A stretch of 62,653 nucleotides of DNA from Polytrichum commune (Eukaryota; Streptophyta; Polytrichopsida; Polytrichales; Polytrichaceae). This document shows, piece by piece, positions 21,411-33,510 of the stretch (the stretch's first letter is position 1; each line of letters begins with the position of its first letter). Made by a program: the position numbers and the translations under genes. Location: the NCBI GenBank assembly GCA_950295325.1, contig OX485808.1, positions 41,066,527 to 41,129,179 of the forward strand, in the 5' to 3' direction. The notes below the pieces were generated by a model. It was not told where the DNA came from and made no database searches. It saw only the letters and a program-made list of their open reading frames with translations.

Positions 21411-23440
21411 AACATAAGCAATGTAGTTTTATTGCGCCCACACCACCCATCAAAGAGAACTATGAGGTAGCTAACCTATACAAGAGATAATTAATCTCAT
21501 GATCCCACCACCTAGTTTGATTTTAGGTCTAAATAAATCTATCAAACCAGAAGCTAGAAAAAAAAAAATTGGACCTTGCTTCTGTGAAGAAATCTTAACT
21601 CACCCCCGATGCTAACTAACTGTTTGACAACGATCAAACCAATCTTTTTTGAACAACCTCCTCTCAACTTCCCCGTCTCTTCTCTGTTATGCTACAAGGT
21701 GGACCACACTATTTATTTTGTCATCCTAATTAGAATCCATTTTTGAAATATGAAACTATATTTTTATCGACAAAACCATTATTATTATATCTATGTTCAA
21801 CTTTAGGCAAATGCTCGTATCTTACACAAATTCATATTAGTTATCATGAAACACAAATGGTGTGGGGCACAATAATCATAATATTCATAATTATTGTCAT
21901 GTTTGAAACTTGGGCAAGTCGAGTAAACCTTTGGCCGGTCAACCTTAACTCGTGTAATTAGTTGGTCAACCTTTGGTTAGTTGTAACTTGGGGGGGTGTG
22001 GATGTGAGTTCAAATAGCTAGCATATGAGTTAGTTGATTCCCACTAACTCATATTGTTAGCTAATTCTCCTGAGTAGGTGGTGCAACAATTTTGACCATG
22101 ACATTTTGATTTACTAGCATTTTGCTTAGTTATCCCTCACCAACTCAAAAGTTAGCTAAGTATCTTAACTAGGTGGTGCAAATGGACCCTTGGATAGCCA
22201 TCTACGACAATACATTGGCATTTGTGTCCTTTCACATTCAAAAATAAAATTGAGGACGGAAACAATGTTGGTATGGGAATTGGGTGAACAAATGGTATCA
22301 ATAATCAACATCGATAATGGTATAAAAGAACCTACAATAGGTGTCAATATTATAATAAAAAATAAATTTTGATATTTGGTGGATATGTCAAGGTGAGAGA
22401 ATCTTGATTTCCAAAATTATTATTTGGGTAAGTTCCATTCTAAATTGCATTGCTACTAGGACAATTTTGCCTAGGTGTCGAGGCTCTTGCATGGTATAAA
22501 TAACCAAATGATATCAATAACAAAATATATTGTCAAATACCCATACCCTGTTGGTATCAAAAAAATGTGAAATACTCATTGTCAACACCCAAATGGTGTA
22601 AAAAAAGAAACACTTCAAATACGATTGAATTTAGGAAACTTAAGTTGAGACTTAATTTCTTTATTTCAAGCCTGAAAACATGTATTTCAAAATAGAGTAC
22701 AACCAATGGATCCACCAAAATTAAACTCAAGTCCATAAGCGGGTAGACCCTAGAGAGTTGTCAAAGCTCTTGTTTTTTTGGCTCCCATTGGCCTTGTTTT
22801 TCGGAAATAAAACAAACCTACAATTTTTCAAAATTAAATTAAAATTTAAAAAAATCCACAAGGAGAGAAGTGGAGCCTAGAATTCACTTAGTTTATTTTA
22901 ACTTCTAATTTTTTTCTAAGACAAAGGGTCAAAAAGCCATTTCCAAATGCAAAAAGAATCAAAGGAAAACGCGTCCATTTCAAGCGGAGGCGGGGCCCCT
23001 CAGGCGCAAAACACCGCCACGTGTAAAGTAACACCAACACAACTCCATCAGACCAAGGTTTAGTTGATAGTTTCATTGTGGTCTTGTTTCCATGACATAT
23101 AGGTAACACATCTATTGTGGGCAAATGGGCCCTAGTAGAAACAACCCCCCTTTGTAGGCTGAAAACCAATTTTTTCCAAATAGATTGTAATAATTTGGGG
23201 TCCCTAGCATCCTTTTTTAGGTCAAGTGGGTTATCAATTTAGTATACAATTTCTTTATGTTTATAGGATGTTTTTTTGTGTTTTACCTTTACAATACTTG
23301 AGTCTACCTAAACACCAAAAAACGTTTGCCATTTCATAACGTGATATACATTGGACTTAATTCACCATAAGTGTTTGCGAGGCCATATATGGGAGGCCAT
23401 ACAAAAACATGAAAGTAAGCTACATCCTTCTAAGTTCCAG
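21411..23440. other. Unassigned AT-rich sequence
   Basis: No coding evidence and no full element. Around 21990-22170 a TAGCTAACT / AGTTAGC pattern recurs (GAGTTAGTTGATTCCCACTA and CCTCACCAACTCAAAAGTTAGC), suggesting a degenerate inverted repeat. TTGGTATCAAAAAAATG-like words near 22270-22600 recur loosely near 50.9-51.1 kb. Confidence 0.4.
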
Positions 23441-23820
23441 CAACACTAATTATGATATTTAGTGTCACCAATTCTAATTCTCTTCCTCAATACTAATTGT
23501 AAACTGCGGTATAGTCTTACCAACACTAAATGTTGACCCAACATTATTTGTCATTCCTTGTGATTAGTTTGGGCGGACTATATATTTACAGTGTTGCAAT
23601 TACTATCACCTACCAAGTGATTTTTCATCCAAATTTCAATCATCCATGACAATATTTCATCACAAATTGATGACAAGAGAAGGTAGGGTTTTGGTCAATG
23701 GATGAACTCATCCATCATCCATGACAATATCTGTAAACTCGTGCATAAGAAGTGTCATCCAAAAAGTTACCATAGTGACATTAATACCATATGACACTAA
23801 ATATCATATTTAGTGTAGCT
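23441..23820 (+). mobile_element. MITE family B, copy 1
   Basis: A 380-bp element with left end CAACACTAATTATGATATTT then AGTGTCACC, and right end GACACTAAATATCATATTTA then GTGTAGC, inverted relative to each other. It matches copy 2 (25551-25924) in opposite orientation (CATCCATGACAATATTTCAT, AAGTGTCAT). Non-coding. Confidence 0.8.
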
Positions 23821-23971
23821 TAGAAATGTCGTCACTGACACTTGTACATTACAACCATTTGTTGAACAAACTTGTCAAAGAAATTAAATATAACATTTTC
23901 AAGCAGTTCTAACAACATATGTTTTAAGTAAAGTAACTAATTAGTAAACTGACACAACGGAGTATATAAGT
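23821..23971. other. Unassigned linker
   Basis: AT-rich sequence between B1 and E2. Nothing recognisable. Confidence 0.35.
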
Positions 23972-24715
23972 GAATGCAAGATGGATGTAAAGTCTACAAG
24001 GATTCCTACATGGCATCAAATGGATCGTGTTTCACGGTCACTCAGATTATTTTCAAAAACCACCTCTTGGAGATAGACCTAACACAAAACTAGGAGACCA
24101 TGGCACTATGGAATTGCACAACTATCAATTTATTGCATTTTGGCACGTGTGACCCTGCATTAATAGAAATTCATTGAAATAGCATTCAATCGAGGGCCCG
24201 TACCACACTACATGAGTTTGGAAGTGCCTTGGGACGGCCTTTGGACAATTTCTTTTGGGCTCTTACAATTTCATGGCCACAACTCTTGGCTCGTGTGTGA
24301 AGTGGTCCCTAAGTTGGCTATTGTTTCATCTATCAATGTTCAAAGACATTTATTCCCACCGGAAAATACAATCGATTCCAATTAGGTTATTAAATGCATC
24401 ACAAAGTGCAGAAGGCTGCTCTCCGAGGCTTCCAAAAGAAACATTGATATTATTAAATGCATCACAAAGTGCAGAAGGCTCACAACCGTTGGTTTATTCT
24501 AGTTCATCATGTGTAAAGACCCACATGAATAGGATTCCATTGAAATAGCATTTGGTTGAGGGCCCATTCACATATGACTTCACACTACACTTGAGGGCCC
24601 ATGACCACACTACATGATATTGGAGGGTGTGTTTGGACGGCCTTGGGACGCTTTTCTTTTGGGCTCTCACAATCCCATGGTCACGGCACTTGGCTCGTGT
24701 GTGTGAAGCGACCCT
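23972..24715 (+). mobile_element. MITE family E, copy 2, internally duplicated
   Basis: Starts inside the element (GAATGCAAGATGGATGTAAA), so the left terminus is missing. A full right end, CTCGTGTGTGAAGTGGTCCC, occurs at 24290-24309. After about 170 bp the same right-hand portion occurs again (about 24480-24715), ending GGCTCGTGTGTGTGAAGCGA then CCC. Between them lies a perfect 30-bp direct repeat (24388-24417 and 24451-24480). The 97-codon frame at 24255-24548 owes its repeated LLNASQSAEG peptide to that direct repeat and is not a gene. Confidence 0.7.
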
Positions 24716-25170
24716 GATTACCCAAACATCGGGTAATTAATTAAGCAACATCAAGTTCCGCAAATTTTGACCCTCCGTGCAGGGACGTTGACCTATAAGG
24801 ACAGCGTCCCCGGTGACAGGAGCAGATTGGGTTTGTTATACAAGGGAAACCGGGTGGGGGCGTCACCAAGTTGACCTTGGTCGGGGCAGCGTCAATTAAT
24901 TAAGAGTCACGTAGGGCAGGCCTAGCTATGAAGACGATGAGGTATTTATTCACCAATCTCAATCAACAAGCCGTCACTGGGCCACTCTTGTAAGAAGTTC
25001 ATAAAAACCCGGGAGAGAGGGGGAGTTAAGAACTTACTCCTCTCATATATATACTAATAAATAAGTACCCCACCCACAAACTAGAGGGCCCCGTTTGCCT
25101 TAACTAATTTCATTAGCCAATATAATTAAGTCACCGTAATAAAGTATAACTAAGAGCCCCGAAAGTGGGG
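24716..25170. other. Unassigned sequence, moderately GC-rich
   Basis: Contains AGGGACGTTGACCTATAAGG and other non-repeated sequence. No coding motif. Confidence 0.4.
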
Positions 25171-25262
25171 CTGGGGCGAACCAACCCCTACATTGGTTCC
25201 TTGGAGGCGAGGGTTTAGGCATCCAACAAGGAACGAGTGTCTGGCATGGGTTGCTTCACCCA
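25171..25262. mobile_element. Fold-back element L, copy 1
   Basis: The left arm CTGGGGCGAACCAACCCCTA, continuing ATTGGTTCCTTG, pairs with the right arm reading CAAGGAACGAGTGTCTGG then GGTTGCTTCACCC. The loop region GGAGGCGAGGGTTTAGGCAT matches copy 2 at 41163-41256 almost exactly. A half copy with only the left arm lies at about 25357-25392. Confidence 0.75.
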
Positions 25263-25394
25263 AGTGCATATGTTGGAATGCTGAAAGGTGTCCACTGTAG
25301 GCACGCCTACCTTGTCGACCATATTTTCATGACTTATAACTTGTAGGCACACCTACTAGGGCTGGGGTGAACCAACCCATACACTGGTTCCTAT

Positions 25395-26100
25395 ATCCGT
25401 ACATGTGTATATGTTCTAGTATGCAAAAGGAAAATTTGCATTTTAGTATGCAAGAGGAAGATATTCTTGAGCATACTAATCCCAAGTGTCACTTGTGTAC
25501 ACTTGTAGTCAACTTGTAGTCCATTGTGTAACTTAGGGATACACCTAACAACACTACACTAAATATATTTATGTCATTGTGGTAACTTTCTAATGACACT
25601 TCTTATGATTAAGTTTACAAGTATTGTCATCCCAACTCAAATTTTTGTAATGAAATGCTTACAAAGTTTGGTATATTTTGCATTCTAACAATTTTGTGAT
25701 GAGATATTGTCATGGATTATTGAGATTTGGATGAAATTTTACTTAGTAAGTGATAGTAATTGCAAATTTGTAAATCTATAATGCCCAATTTTATTTAATT
25801 TAGAAGGAATGAAAAGTATTGTTAGGTTCACATTTAGTATTAGTATATACTACACTGGTGTCTTACAACTCATATTGAGCAAGACACATAGAATTGATGA
25901 AACTAAATATAATATTTAATGTATCGAACATACTCATGCCAAGATATTAGTAAGTGCACTTGAATGCCAAGTGTCACGAGGGGACACTAATGATGAAGTT
26001 GTTGATCATTAGCGTAACCTAGGATATGCTTCAAAATAGGCTTAATGACATTATTATGCATAAAAAACTAAATACTATAAATGATGTAGTGGAACTACAC
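25395..26100 (-). mobile_element. MITE family J, copy 3, split by a nested B element
   Basis: The two flanks (25395-25550 and 25925-26100) together align in reverse with J1. The right flank reversed reads GATCAACAACTTCATCATTA, GTGACACTTGGCATTCAAGT and ATCTTGGCATGAGTATG. The left flank reversed resumes with TGTTAGGTGTATCCCTAAGT and ACTTGGGATTAGTATGC. The intervening 25551-25924 is element B2, so B inserted after J. Confidence 0.75.
25551..25924 (-). mobile_element. MITE family B, copy 2, nested in J3
   Basis: Left end CTACACTAAATATATTTATG and right end GAAACTAAATATAATATTTA then ATGTATCG. The interior is the reverse of B1 (TGGATTATTGAGATTTGGAT, TTACTTAGTAAGTGATAGTA). Confidence 0.75.
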
Positions 26101-27319
26101 ACATCCATATTTAGCTAATTGTTTCAATTATGATCATGTTTAAAATGAACCAATTCATGAAGATTTAGTCTTGAGTTGGTTGACTAAATCAATGTAATTG
26201 AAGATTTGGGTTTAGATATACAACTTGGGTGTCCTTGGAAGCCTAGTATATTCATCATCAATGTCATATATAACTACATTACTATTTTCTCCTTGATACA
26301 AGATAATGTACTACAAACAATTAAGATCGATAAATGTTGTGTGTGTGTATTCCAGACATGGTAACATGCCCAATAAATTGTATATATTGGGCATATATTG
26401 AGTTCCTTAATCATTTTGGAAATGATATATCTATCAAAATATTTAATAACTTGGCTTACATATTAATTTGAGATTCATTTTACCAGTCAACATGTAAAGA
26501 AAGATGATTTTGGAGAGGGACATGTACTTGTGAGGCACACGTATCCCCTATTGCACATCTGTGGGGCTAGAGCTTCATGGTCTATGTCAACTCATCCATT
26601 GAGAAAGTGAAAGCCCACACGACTGTTCATAAATATTGATCTATTTTCTTTAAAGCATATTTTGGCTCCAAAATTGACATTGGAGAACCCAAAGTAGTCT
26701 AGTGGGATCCAACTGGAATGAAACAACCCTCAATTTATATGGGTTTGATTCTAATAGAGTCCTTCTATACACGTTGGATGAGTTTACATAAATGCCACAA
26801 AGCATGAGCATGTGTGTGTGTGTTGCTAGGGCTTCATACATGATGAAGTTAAAATGTAATGAATTGTTCTTTCATAGCTTGTCTAGGTGAATAGCGTGAT
26901 GTACGCAAGAAATGACTACGGTGGTTGAGGTATTTTTCTTCAACTACAACAATCTCTAGCCTACATAAAGGGTGAAGTTTCATGACACGTACCACGAGGA
27001 TGGGCGAAAACACAAAGAAACATTGTATAATGCAATCACTCCAATTTTTCCAATCTAGTGGGACCTGATTGAAATGAAATTGTAAAATGAAACTTGGGAG
27101 GGGCACGTTCATGAACCAAGTTGGCTTAATTCGCACACATGACCGATGAAAATTGATAGCGAAATGAAAGGCCGGTGTATAATAAGTACACTAGTATGTG
27201 AAATTAGTTTCCCCACACTAATTTTATTGACATTTCCCACTATTTGGAATATTACCAAATTACTAAAATAAAAATAAAAACTCAAATATTGCTATGCATA
27301 TGAATAACTATGATATATG
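26101..27319. other. Unassigned AT-rich sequence with a low-copy repeat
   Basis: A segment near 26630-26790 (CCAAAATTGACATTGGAGAA, AGTCTAGTGGGATCC) recurs in diverged form near 27745-27880 and, inverted, near 26850-27130. A (GT)n run lies at 26811-26822. No coding evidence; the 95-codon minus-strand frame at 26849-27136 has no motif. Confidence 0.4.
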
Positions 27320-27562
27320 TACACTAGATAGTCCTATTAGTGTGGGAAGAAATTAGCGTGGGCCACACTAATTTGTAGTCAAGGTGGAATTATTATGCAT
27401 CCAAGACTATGGGTTTTCCGTGAAGACTTCCAACCAATGTCTTACATAAGATAAATAGTTACCTTACATCAAAAGTAGCACAAAAATAAAATAATCACCT
27501 TCATTAGTTTTCTAGGAAAACAATTATTGTGGCTCACACTAGTTCTCTAATTTGCATGGGTA
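27320..27562 (+). mobile_element. MITE family S, copy 2
   Basis: Starts TACACTAGATAGTCCTATTA then GTGTGGG and contains TTAGCGTGGGCCACACTAAT, GTGAAGACTTCCAACCAATG and AAATAATCACCTTCATTAG. Shortest and cleanest copy of S. The right terminus is degenerate. Confidence 0.7.
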
Positions 27563-29009
27563 AAGAGACAACCTTTTCATGAAGGCAACCTAGTTGCGTA
27601 CTATATCAATGTATGTATTTTTCCACCTGCCCTAAATTGTGCCCAACTTTCATCCACCTACAATTATTCATGTATATAGTGGGAGAGTGGGAATTATTGC
27701 ATACTTGTGTATCTCTTATTCATCAAATCTTTGAAAAAAATGCAACATGGAGATTTTGTATATTTATTATTTGACACTAAAATTAACTCTAAAGATCCCA
27801 AATTAGTCTAATCAAAATCATATGAGATGAAACGACTGCAAACCTATAAGGGTTATGTTTTTTGTATGTTGGATAAATGAGAGGTATGCTCATAGGCGAT
27901 AATTCCCTCTCTCCAATTCAACGGTGATGATTTATAACTTTAAAAATATCTCCATTGGCATAAGTAGGGCCGGTTCACACGGGATCCAAGTCCTAAGTTT
28001 GAAGTCACTTGAGGTCAATTTGTGCAATTTCAATTGTTGAGAGCATGGAAATTGGGACTTACCACTTCACACGGGTCCAAGTCCTAAGTCCCAAGTATGC
28101 CATAGATGCCTACATGGCAACACTTTTTGAATGTGAGGCTTGGGACCTGTGTTGAGAATTGGGTTGAACAAAAAGCTAGACCCAAGCTCTCAACCCAAGT
28201 TTCATGAATTTTTTGCATGAGGTAATCAAGATCCAACTTTAATGATATTTGACCATACTTTGATGGTTTTTTGAGGCTCAGAAGTTGAGACTTTGCCTCC
28301 ATGTGGGGACTTGCTAACATGAGTGGATATACACCATCATACATGAGAATAATGCGCAACCCTGGTGGCACTTGTCACACCCTCGTAATGTATCCACCTC
28401 CTTCTCGTAGGTTGGAAGTCTTTCATATGCACAATATTTTTGACCCAATATATTTACCCTAACCTACAAACCCTTAAGTTCAAATATTGTGGGTTGATGT
28501 ATAGTGTGCACCCCCATATTTGTGGTGTAGAAATAAGCTCAATAAGGTGGCCCAAAATATTCACCATGATCAATGTAGTAGTAAAACTGGCCCCAAAACA
28601 ATTACGTTGTCAAATTAACATGCCCAAATTCAAACTCCTCGTAGATTGCTTGGTCAATTTGACAAGTATGTTGATTGGAATTATGAAGTTTGAAACCACA
28701 CATAACATTATTCAACAACTATAAGCCATTCTATTCTAATAATATTCAATGACAATGCTTCATCCAAGTTCATTATGCTGAATCTTAGATAGCAACGTTG
28801 GTAAGAGAATATCCATGGTATTGTTTCCAAATATTATATGACTTATAACCGGCCCCCTCCACCCTCCATACTCAGTTGGATAATGTTATGTAATTTCAAG
28901 TAGCGGGGATGAAATTTGGGTACGAGCTAGTGGTTGGTATATTTGTAACATACTCGTAACATATCGAAGAGTAGCCACATTCTAGATATTGCGGCCCTGA
29001 TCTCCTCAA
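27563..29009. other. Unassigned sequence
   Basis: Direct repeats of TTCACACGGG-(A)-TCCAAGTCC lie near 27974 and 28066. Frames of 95 codons (28084-28371 minus) and 94 codons (28440-28724 plus) have no recognised domain and overlap no known family. Confidence 0.4.
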
Positions 29010-29110
29010 CTTTGATATGTGCAATTAGGTTATCCCACACTAATTTACCAAGATTCCACAATATATTGCTTAGTTATTATCACAATAACATAATACATGA
29101 AATGTTTTTT
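29010..29110 (+). mobile_element. MITE family H, copy 2 (partial)
   Basis: ATATGTGCAATTAGGTTATC then CCACACTAATTTACCAAGAT matches H1 and the right end of H3 (inverted). Only one end recognisable. Confidence 0.55.
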
Positions 29111-29233
29111 CATGAGGTGTTTACTATAAGAATGAATAAACAAAACTATGAGGTTTTGTGATATGGTTTTAAGCCGAGGTAATTTGCATGAATAAAGAGG
29201 CCACCTATTCGCAAAGGCAACATGAGATATGCA

Positions 29234-29956
29234 GGTGTTATTCGGTTAGTTCTTGATTGGACACTTATATTTGATTGGTGTGTGGTTTAGGTGAGGATCA
29301 AAGAACAATCACCATCGCCATAAGGACACATGCTCAAAAGAAATTGGACTACATTGTTAATAGTATCTAGTGTCGCATGCATAATAGTGTCATTTACCCT
29401 ACTTTGAGGTGTATGCTAGGTTACACTAAAACCAACAGCTTTACTTCATCATTAATGTCATCTCATGACACTTGGCATGAGTATGTTCTATAATGTTATG
29501 AGGTGTATGCCTATGCTACACTATGGTCTACAAATTGACTGCAAGTGTACACCAATGACACTTGCCATTAGTATGCTCAAGAATATCTACCCCTTGGATA
29601 TTGACACGCAAAATCATCATGTCAAGTATCTCAATGTGCTATGCTAAATGTCACGATGAAAACATTTGTTCACGTTGAGAAAGTTATTTGTGTTGACGAG
29701 TAGAATCATGTTGGTAATTAGTGGACATGACACTCCACACTCAATGTTGAACACAAGTGGAGGGACTATGTATTTTGTTAAGGAATCAATAAAAACATGT
29801 ACTTTCGACAACCATAGCTAAATAAGACGAGGTCCGCTTTTCAATCCAATCTAATTGCCGATGCATCACCATGGATTTGCTATTGCAACATGAGTTCCAT
29901 TGTGTAAATCTAATCGGTAGAGGTTCAAGAACATGGAAAATGGAACCGAATAACAC
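29234..29956 (+). mobile_element. MITE family K, copy 2, carrying a nested J element
   Basis: Left end GGTGTTATTCGGTTAGTTC and right end GGAACCGAATAACAC are inverted repeats sharing GTGTTATTCGGTT. K sequence runs to about 29365 (AGAAATTGGACTACATTGTT), is interrupted by J2, and resumes near 29734 with CTCCACACTCAATGTTGAAC, exactly where K1 reads continuously. Confidence 0.8.
29366..29733 (+). mobile_element. MITE family J, copy 2, nested in K2
   Basis: Contains AGTGTCGCATGCATAATAGT, TGTTATGAGGTGTATGCCTA and ATGACACTTGCCATTAGTAT, matching J1 in the same order. It ends earlier than J1, so it is 3'-shortened. A 60-codon frame at 29465-29647 is a by-product. Confidence 0.75.
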
Positions 29957-29965
29957 GCAAATAAC

Positions 29966-30300
29966 TTAAGGTAGACATGCCTAACTCAGTTACTTATTGT
30001 AATCGGACACCTACATGTGAGTGGTATGTGGTTATGTATGACTCCAAGAACAAATATCAACAACACATGTGTTTAAAAGAGATTGGACTACACACCCTGA
30101 AACCGATACCCATTTCAGAATCAATAGTGGACATAATTGGGGAGGGGAGGGGGGGGGGGGCATACATGACCACTTAATGGGCTCAAGAATATTCGCTTTG
30201 ACAAAAACTAAGATATTCATATGAACTCCAAAATTATGAGGAAAGCGACTACGCCCTCGATTTGGATAGGCTAACCATGTCGTAGTAATCACATATTTCG
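29966..30300 (+). repeat. Repeat C, copy 3
   Basis: Begins AAGGTAGACATGCCTAAC ten bases after K2 ends. It contains CGGACACCTACATGTGAGTG, CATGTGTTTAAAAGAGATTG and a G-rich block ending in twelve G (30149-30160) before CATACATGACCACTTAATGG. Confidence 0.8.
30149..30160 (+). repeat. Poly-G run (12)
   Basis: Part of a G-rich block inside repeat C, at the same internal position as G/C runs in copies 1 and 6. Confidence 0.9.
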
Positions 30301-30309
30301 TATCAAATG

Positions 30310-30465
30310 CTCCAGTTGAAGTTCAAGACTCCAAAAAAGTTATTGATCATTTTTAGCCAGATGTACAAAACACACCTTAAATTCATAAAAGAAAACCGAA
30401 AGTTCACAACATGTATCAGACTGGACCTGGAAACACTACGAACTCGATGGATTATGCCTTTTCTT
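30310..30465 (+). repeat. Dispersed repeat D, copy 3
   Basis: GTTGAAGTTCAAGACTCC at the left and GGAAACACTACGAACTCGAT near the right match the other D copies. Follows repeat C directly. Confidence 0.65.
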
Positions 30466-32662
30466 TTTCGTTCTTTTTGAGACAGAAGGCCAACCCATCC
30501 AATGCCAAATAAATTGAGACAAAAAAAAGAAAGAATATGCCCAAACTCAACATGCTCAATTTCATGTTGGATTGCTTGACATTGGTTGTTTATTTATTTA
30601 TTTATCCAATTGTGCCCGTCCAAACATCTCCCCGGACAGTATACATCCTAGGAGAAGTTGGCTTAATTAGACGGGAAAAAAAACCTTCTGATTCAAAACC
30701 CACATCCGTTAAAAACCTTAAAAAATCTGCGCATGTAAATGTATATGTGCCCTAATAACAACTAAGAATTGGGAATGTGAGGAAGGAAAAGTGCACCTGA
30801 CATGAATTGACTTGGAAACTAGCTAGGTAGGATCCCCATAATCCCTAAATAAACTCACTCTCATTAACTTTAATAGCCCACAATATAAAATAACACCCTA
30901 GCCTATAACACTACAAATTTTCCTTTTGACCCTAGCTAGCTACCCAAAGATACCATGACCAAATTTGGGCCTAGCTAGCTAGCTAGATACAAGGCCATGG
31001 TGGGCTAGTAGCCTAGTAGGGGTTAGTTAATTAATAGCATGCCTTGGATGAATGTCCACCTAGCTAGCTAGCTACTTAGGCTAGGCTTCAAAATTTGGTA
31101 TAATAAAGGAGCTCATTTAAGGGGCTGTCTCCGGAGCTTAGACCAGTCACCTTCCCAATTTAAGGAGCCGGTCAGGGCAGTTAAATATTTCTCTGGGGCC
31201 GGGCCGGGGGATGAAAAATTTTCTGACCCTGCCCGGCCTTCCTTGGCCTTTATGGGTTATGGGGTAAGTACAACATTGCCCTATCTATTGAGCCTGCTGC
31301 CAGCTGCCCACTCCTTAAAGTTTTTTTGAAGGTGTGTTTTTCTTTTTAATAAGCCCCCCTCTTTAACTTCACTCCACCGAGGATCTTGGTGACCCCTTAT
31401 TAAGCTTATATAGCTTGGAGCAAAAAATTAAAGAAGGGGGCCGGGGTTTGACCGCGGATAGGCCACGTTTGAACCGTTTTGAAGCTAGGGGCCCGGCCGG
31501 TGGAGATCAATAAGTGTTTTAACTTAGATTCTTCGTGTTGGATTCGATGGATTGGGAACCACGACATTTAAAGTCGAGTTTAAGGAGTTAGTGGTAGTAA
31601 TGTGGGGAATTTAACCTAGCGAAAAATTTATGGGCGTTCTTACGTGTCGAGACCGAACGTTACATAGGAGCATGGTAATGAATGGAGGGGGATATGGTGA
31701 AGTGTGGTTGATCCTCGTGAATATCCTTGTGTTTGAAACCGGTGTAGTTTGGCCGGTTGTACATATTGTGACCGGCTATTTTTGTAATCCGGTTTTGGAG
31801 TACCGAGAGTCGTGACCGTGGACATCTGAGGGCCCTTGGGAATCATTCGAAGGTCGTACCGTGGGAAATAGAGGTTCAATTTTGCAACAGATGGGTTCTC
31901 AAGCTTTACTGTGGAGTGAAAGTGGACACATGTTGAGGGACTGCAACATATGTGTTGGGTTCACTCCGTGCCAGGGCAATATAAGGCTTTTAAGAGCCAA
32001 TGGCAATTTTAATTGTTTGCCAAGGCCTCTAGTTTAAGTGTTAGACCCACGTCTTTTTTATCGGCTTAATGCAACATCAATCCGATAGACCACGAATCAT
32101 TATCCACTTGTTGCCATGCAGGACACCATGTAGATTTTCCATCCATACAGATAGAGTTCTTTGATCCCTCGAGCCTTCAAGGTCTGGTGTGAAGTGAACT
32201 TGAATTGTCCTTGGCTTCTCGATCAATCATATCACTTGTATATCATGGTTTAAGGGCCCTCGAGCTCTAGTGTAAGGTGACCCTCGTAAATAACCAACCA
32301 TTGTCGATATTGCCATATAACAATCTCAAACAAAATGTACACAATTGATGAGTATCTATAAATTCGGGAGTGAAGACGATATTTGATATTACATTGTTGA
32401 TTTCACATTTTTGAGATTTGGTTTCCGCGAATTCTTGTTTAAATCAACTACTCAAAATTGGACTTTAAAAAAAAACGCATAGAATTATTCAAGATTAATA
32501 ACTGAGATGAGAAACCACCAGCCCTTGATCATATACTCTGCTCATAAATGTAGGTATGAATAAAAATTGTCAAACAAGATTGAAAACATGAAATCATTGA
32601 CTTCTCCATAACCTCCATATATATTAACTGTAGTTAGCGTAGGGACTTGATAATCGATCGAC
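30466..32662. other. Unassigned sequence with a GC-richer core
   Basis: AGCTAGCTAGCT-type simple repeats occur near 30960-30985 and 31060-31073. The 31120-31510 part is locally G+C rich (GGGCCGGGCCGG near 31196). Around 32100-32285 diverged fragments similar to reversed family E occur (GTGTGAAGTGAACTTGAATT, AAGGGCCCTCGAG). No gene supported; the 31630-31879 frames overlap on both strands with no motif. Confidence 0.4.
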
Positions 32663-32890
32663 ACTACACTAAATAATATATTTAGTGTCACTTTTTATTT
32701 GAAATTACGCAATGCTATAACTATCTACTATATATCTCTATCTTTTTGTCAAAATAGGTCAAATTGGTTTTTTGGACATTATAGAACATTAGTATCTTTA
32801 CTTGCTAAAATTTTACATCAAGAGTAAAAAAAATATAGCAATTTTTAAATCCAATTAATAAGTGAGACTAAATACAATATTTAGTGTAGT
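32663..32890 (+). mobile_element. MITE family A, copy 1 (reference copy)
   Basis: A 228-bp element bounded by ACTACACTAAATAATATATT and AATACAATATTTAGTGTAGT (inverted). Subterminal sequence on the left, TTGAAATTACGCAATGCTAT, pairs loosely with ATAGCAATTTTTAAATCCAA on the right. The interior word GGACATTATAGAACATTA recurs in the other A copies. Non-coding. A 2-bp TA target duplication is possible but cannot be separated from the inverted repeat. Confidence 0.85.
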
Positions 32891-33225
32891 TTGAACCTTA
32901 TTAGTGGACTTGTCACTCCTCACTAACCCCTCAACTTGAACATCAAAAATAAAATAAAATGGGCTCTGATTTGCTTTTAGAGAGTGGCCTTGTTTTAAGC
33001 TTCTGGGACTCATGGTATCAAAACATTATATGTTCATCGAATTCCATTGCTTGGTCTATAAATGAGGTTATTTGGAATGATCTTCAAAATCGAGGTAATT
33101 TTCTTGGCTAATTGTGAAATTAAGTCAATAATTTTATGTTAGGTTGAGATCCCTTTCATTGCTCTCCCATAGAGACTCGTTGACTTGACAATGCTTAAGA
33201 TTTATGATGTTTGTAGCCTTTTCAC
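32891..33225. other. Unassigned linker
   Basis: Nothing recognisable beyond AT-rich sequence. Confidence 0.4.
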
Positions 33226-33510
33226 TAAGGGCATGTTTACACCAGTGACTAGTGACCATGATCATTGTTTTTTTGATTCTCACATTGGTTGAGGAATGAG
33301 TGACAGTCCCCCTTTGTTTTACACAAACTCAACAAAAATAAAAGAGACTGAGACATGTTTAAGGTGATGTGAATTTCTATTGGTCAAAATATTCAAATCG
33401 CTAGCAATCACCATGAGAAACTCTACATCATTTCTTCTCACAACCCTTGTCGCGTGTGTAAAACAAACTGATGGCAATAGAAGATTGTTTCTTCCACATG
33501 TCACGTGATG
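33226..33510 (+). mobile_element. MITE family N, copy 2 (one clear end)
   Basis: Starts AAGGGCATGTTTACACCAGT, the same terminus as N1 (35553-35950), preceded by TAA. It contains CATTGGTTGAGGAATGAGTG, shared with 47560-47580 and (diverged) N1. The right end is not clear. Confidence 0.5.

Noticed and set aside
24255-24548. Repeat protein with LLNASQSAEG units
   Set aside because: The peptide repeat is just the 30-bp DNA direct repeat read in frame, inside a non-coding MITE.
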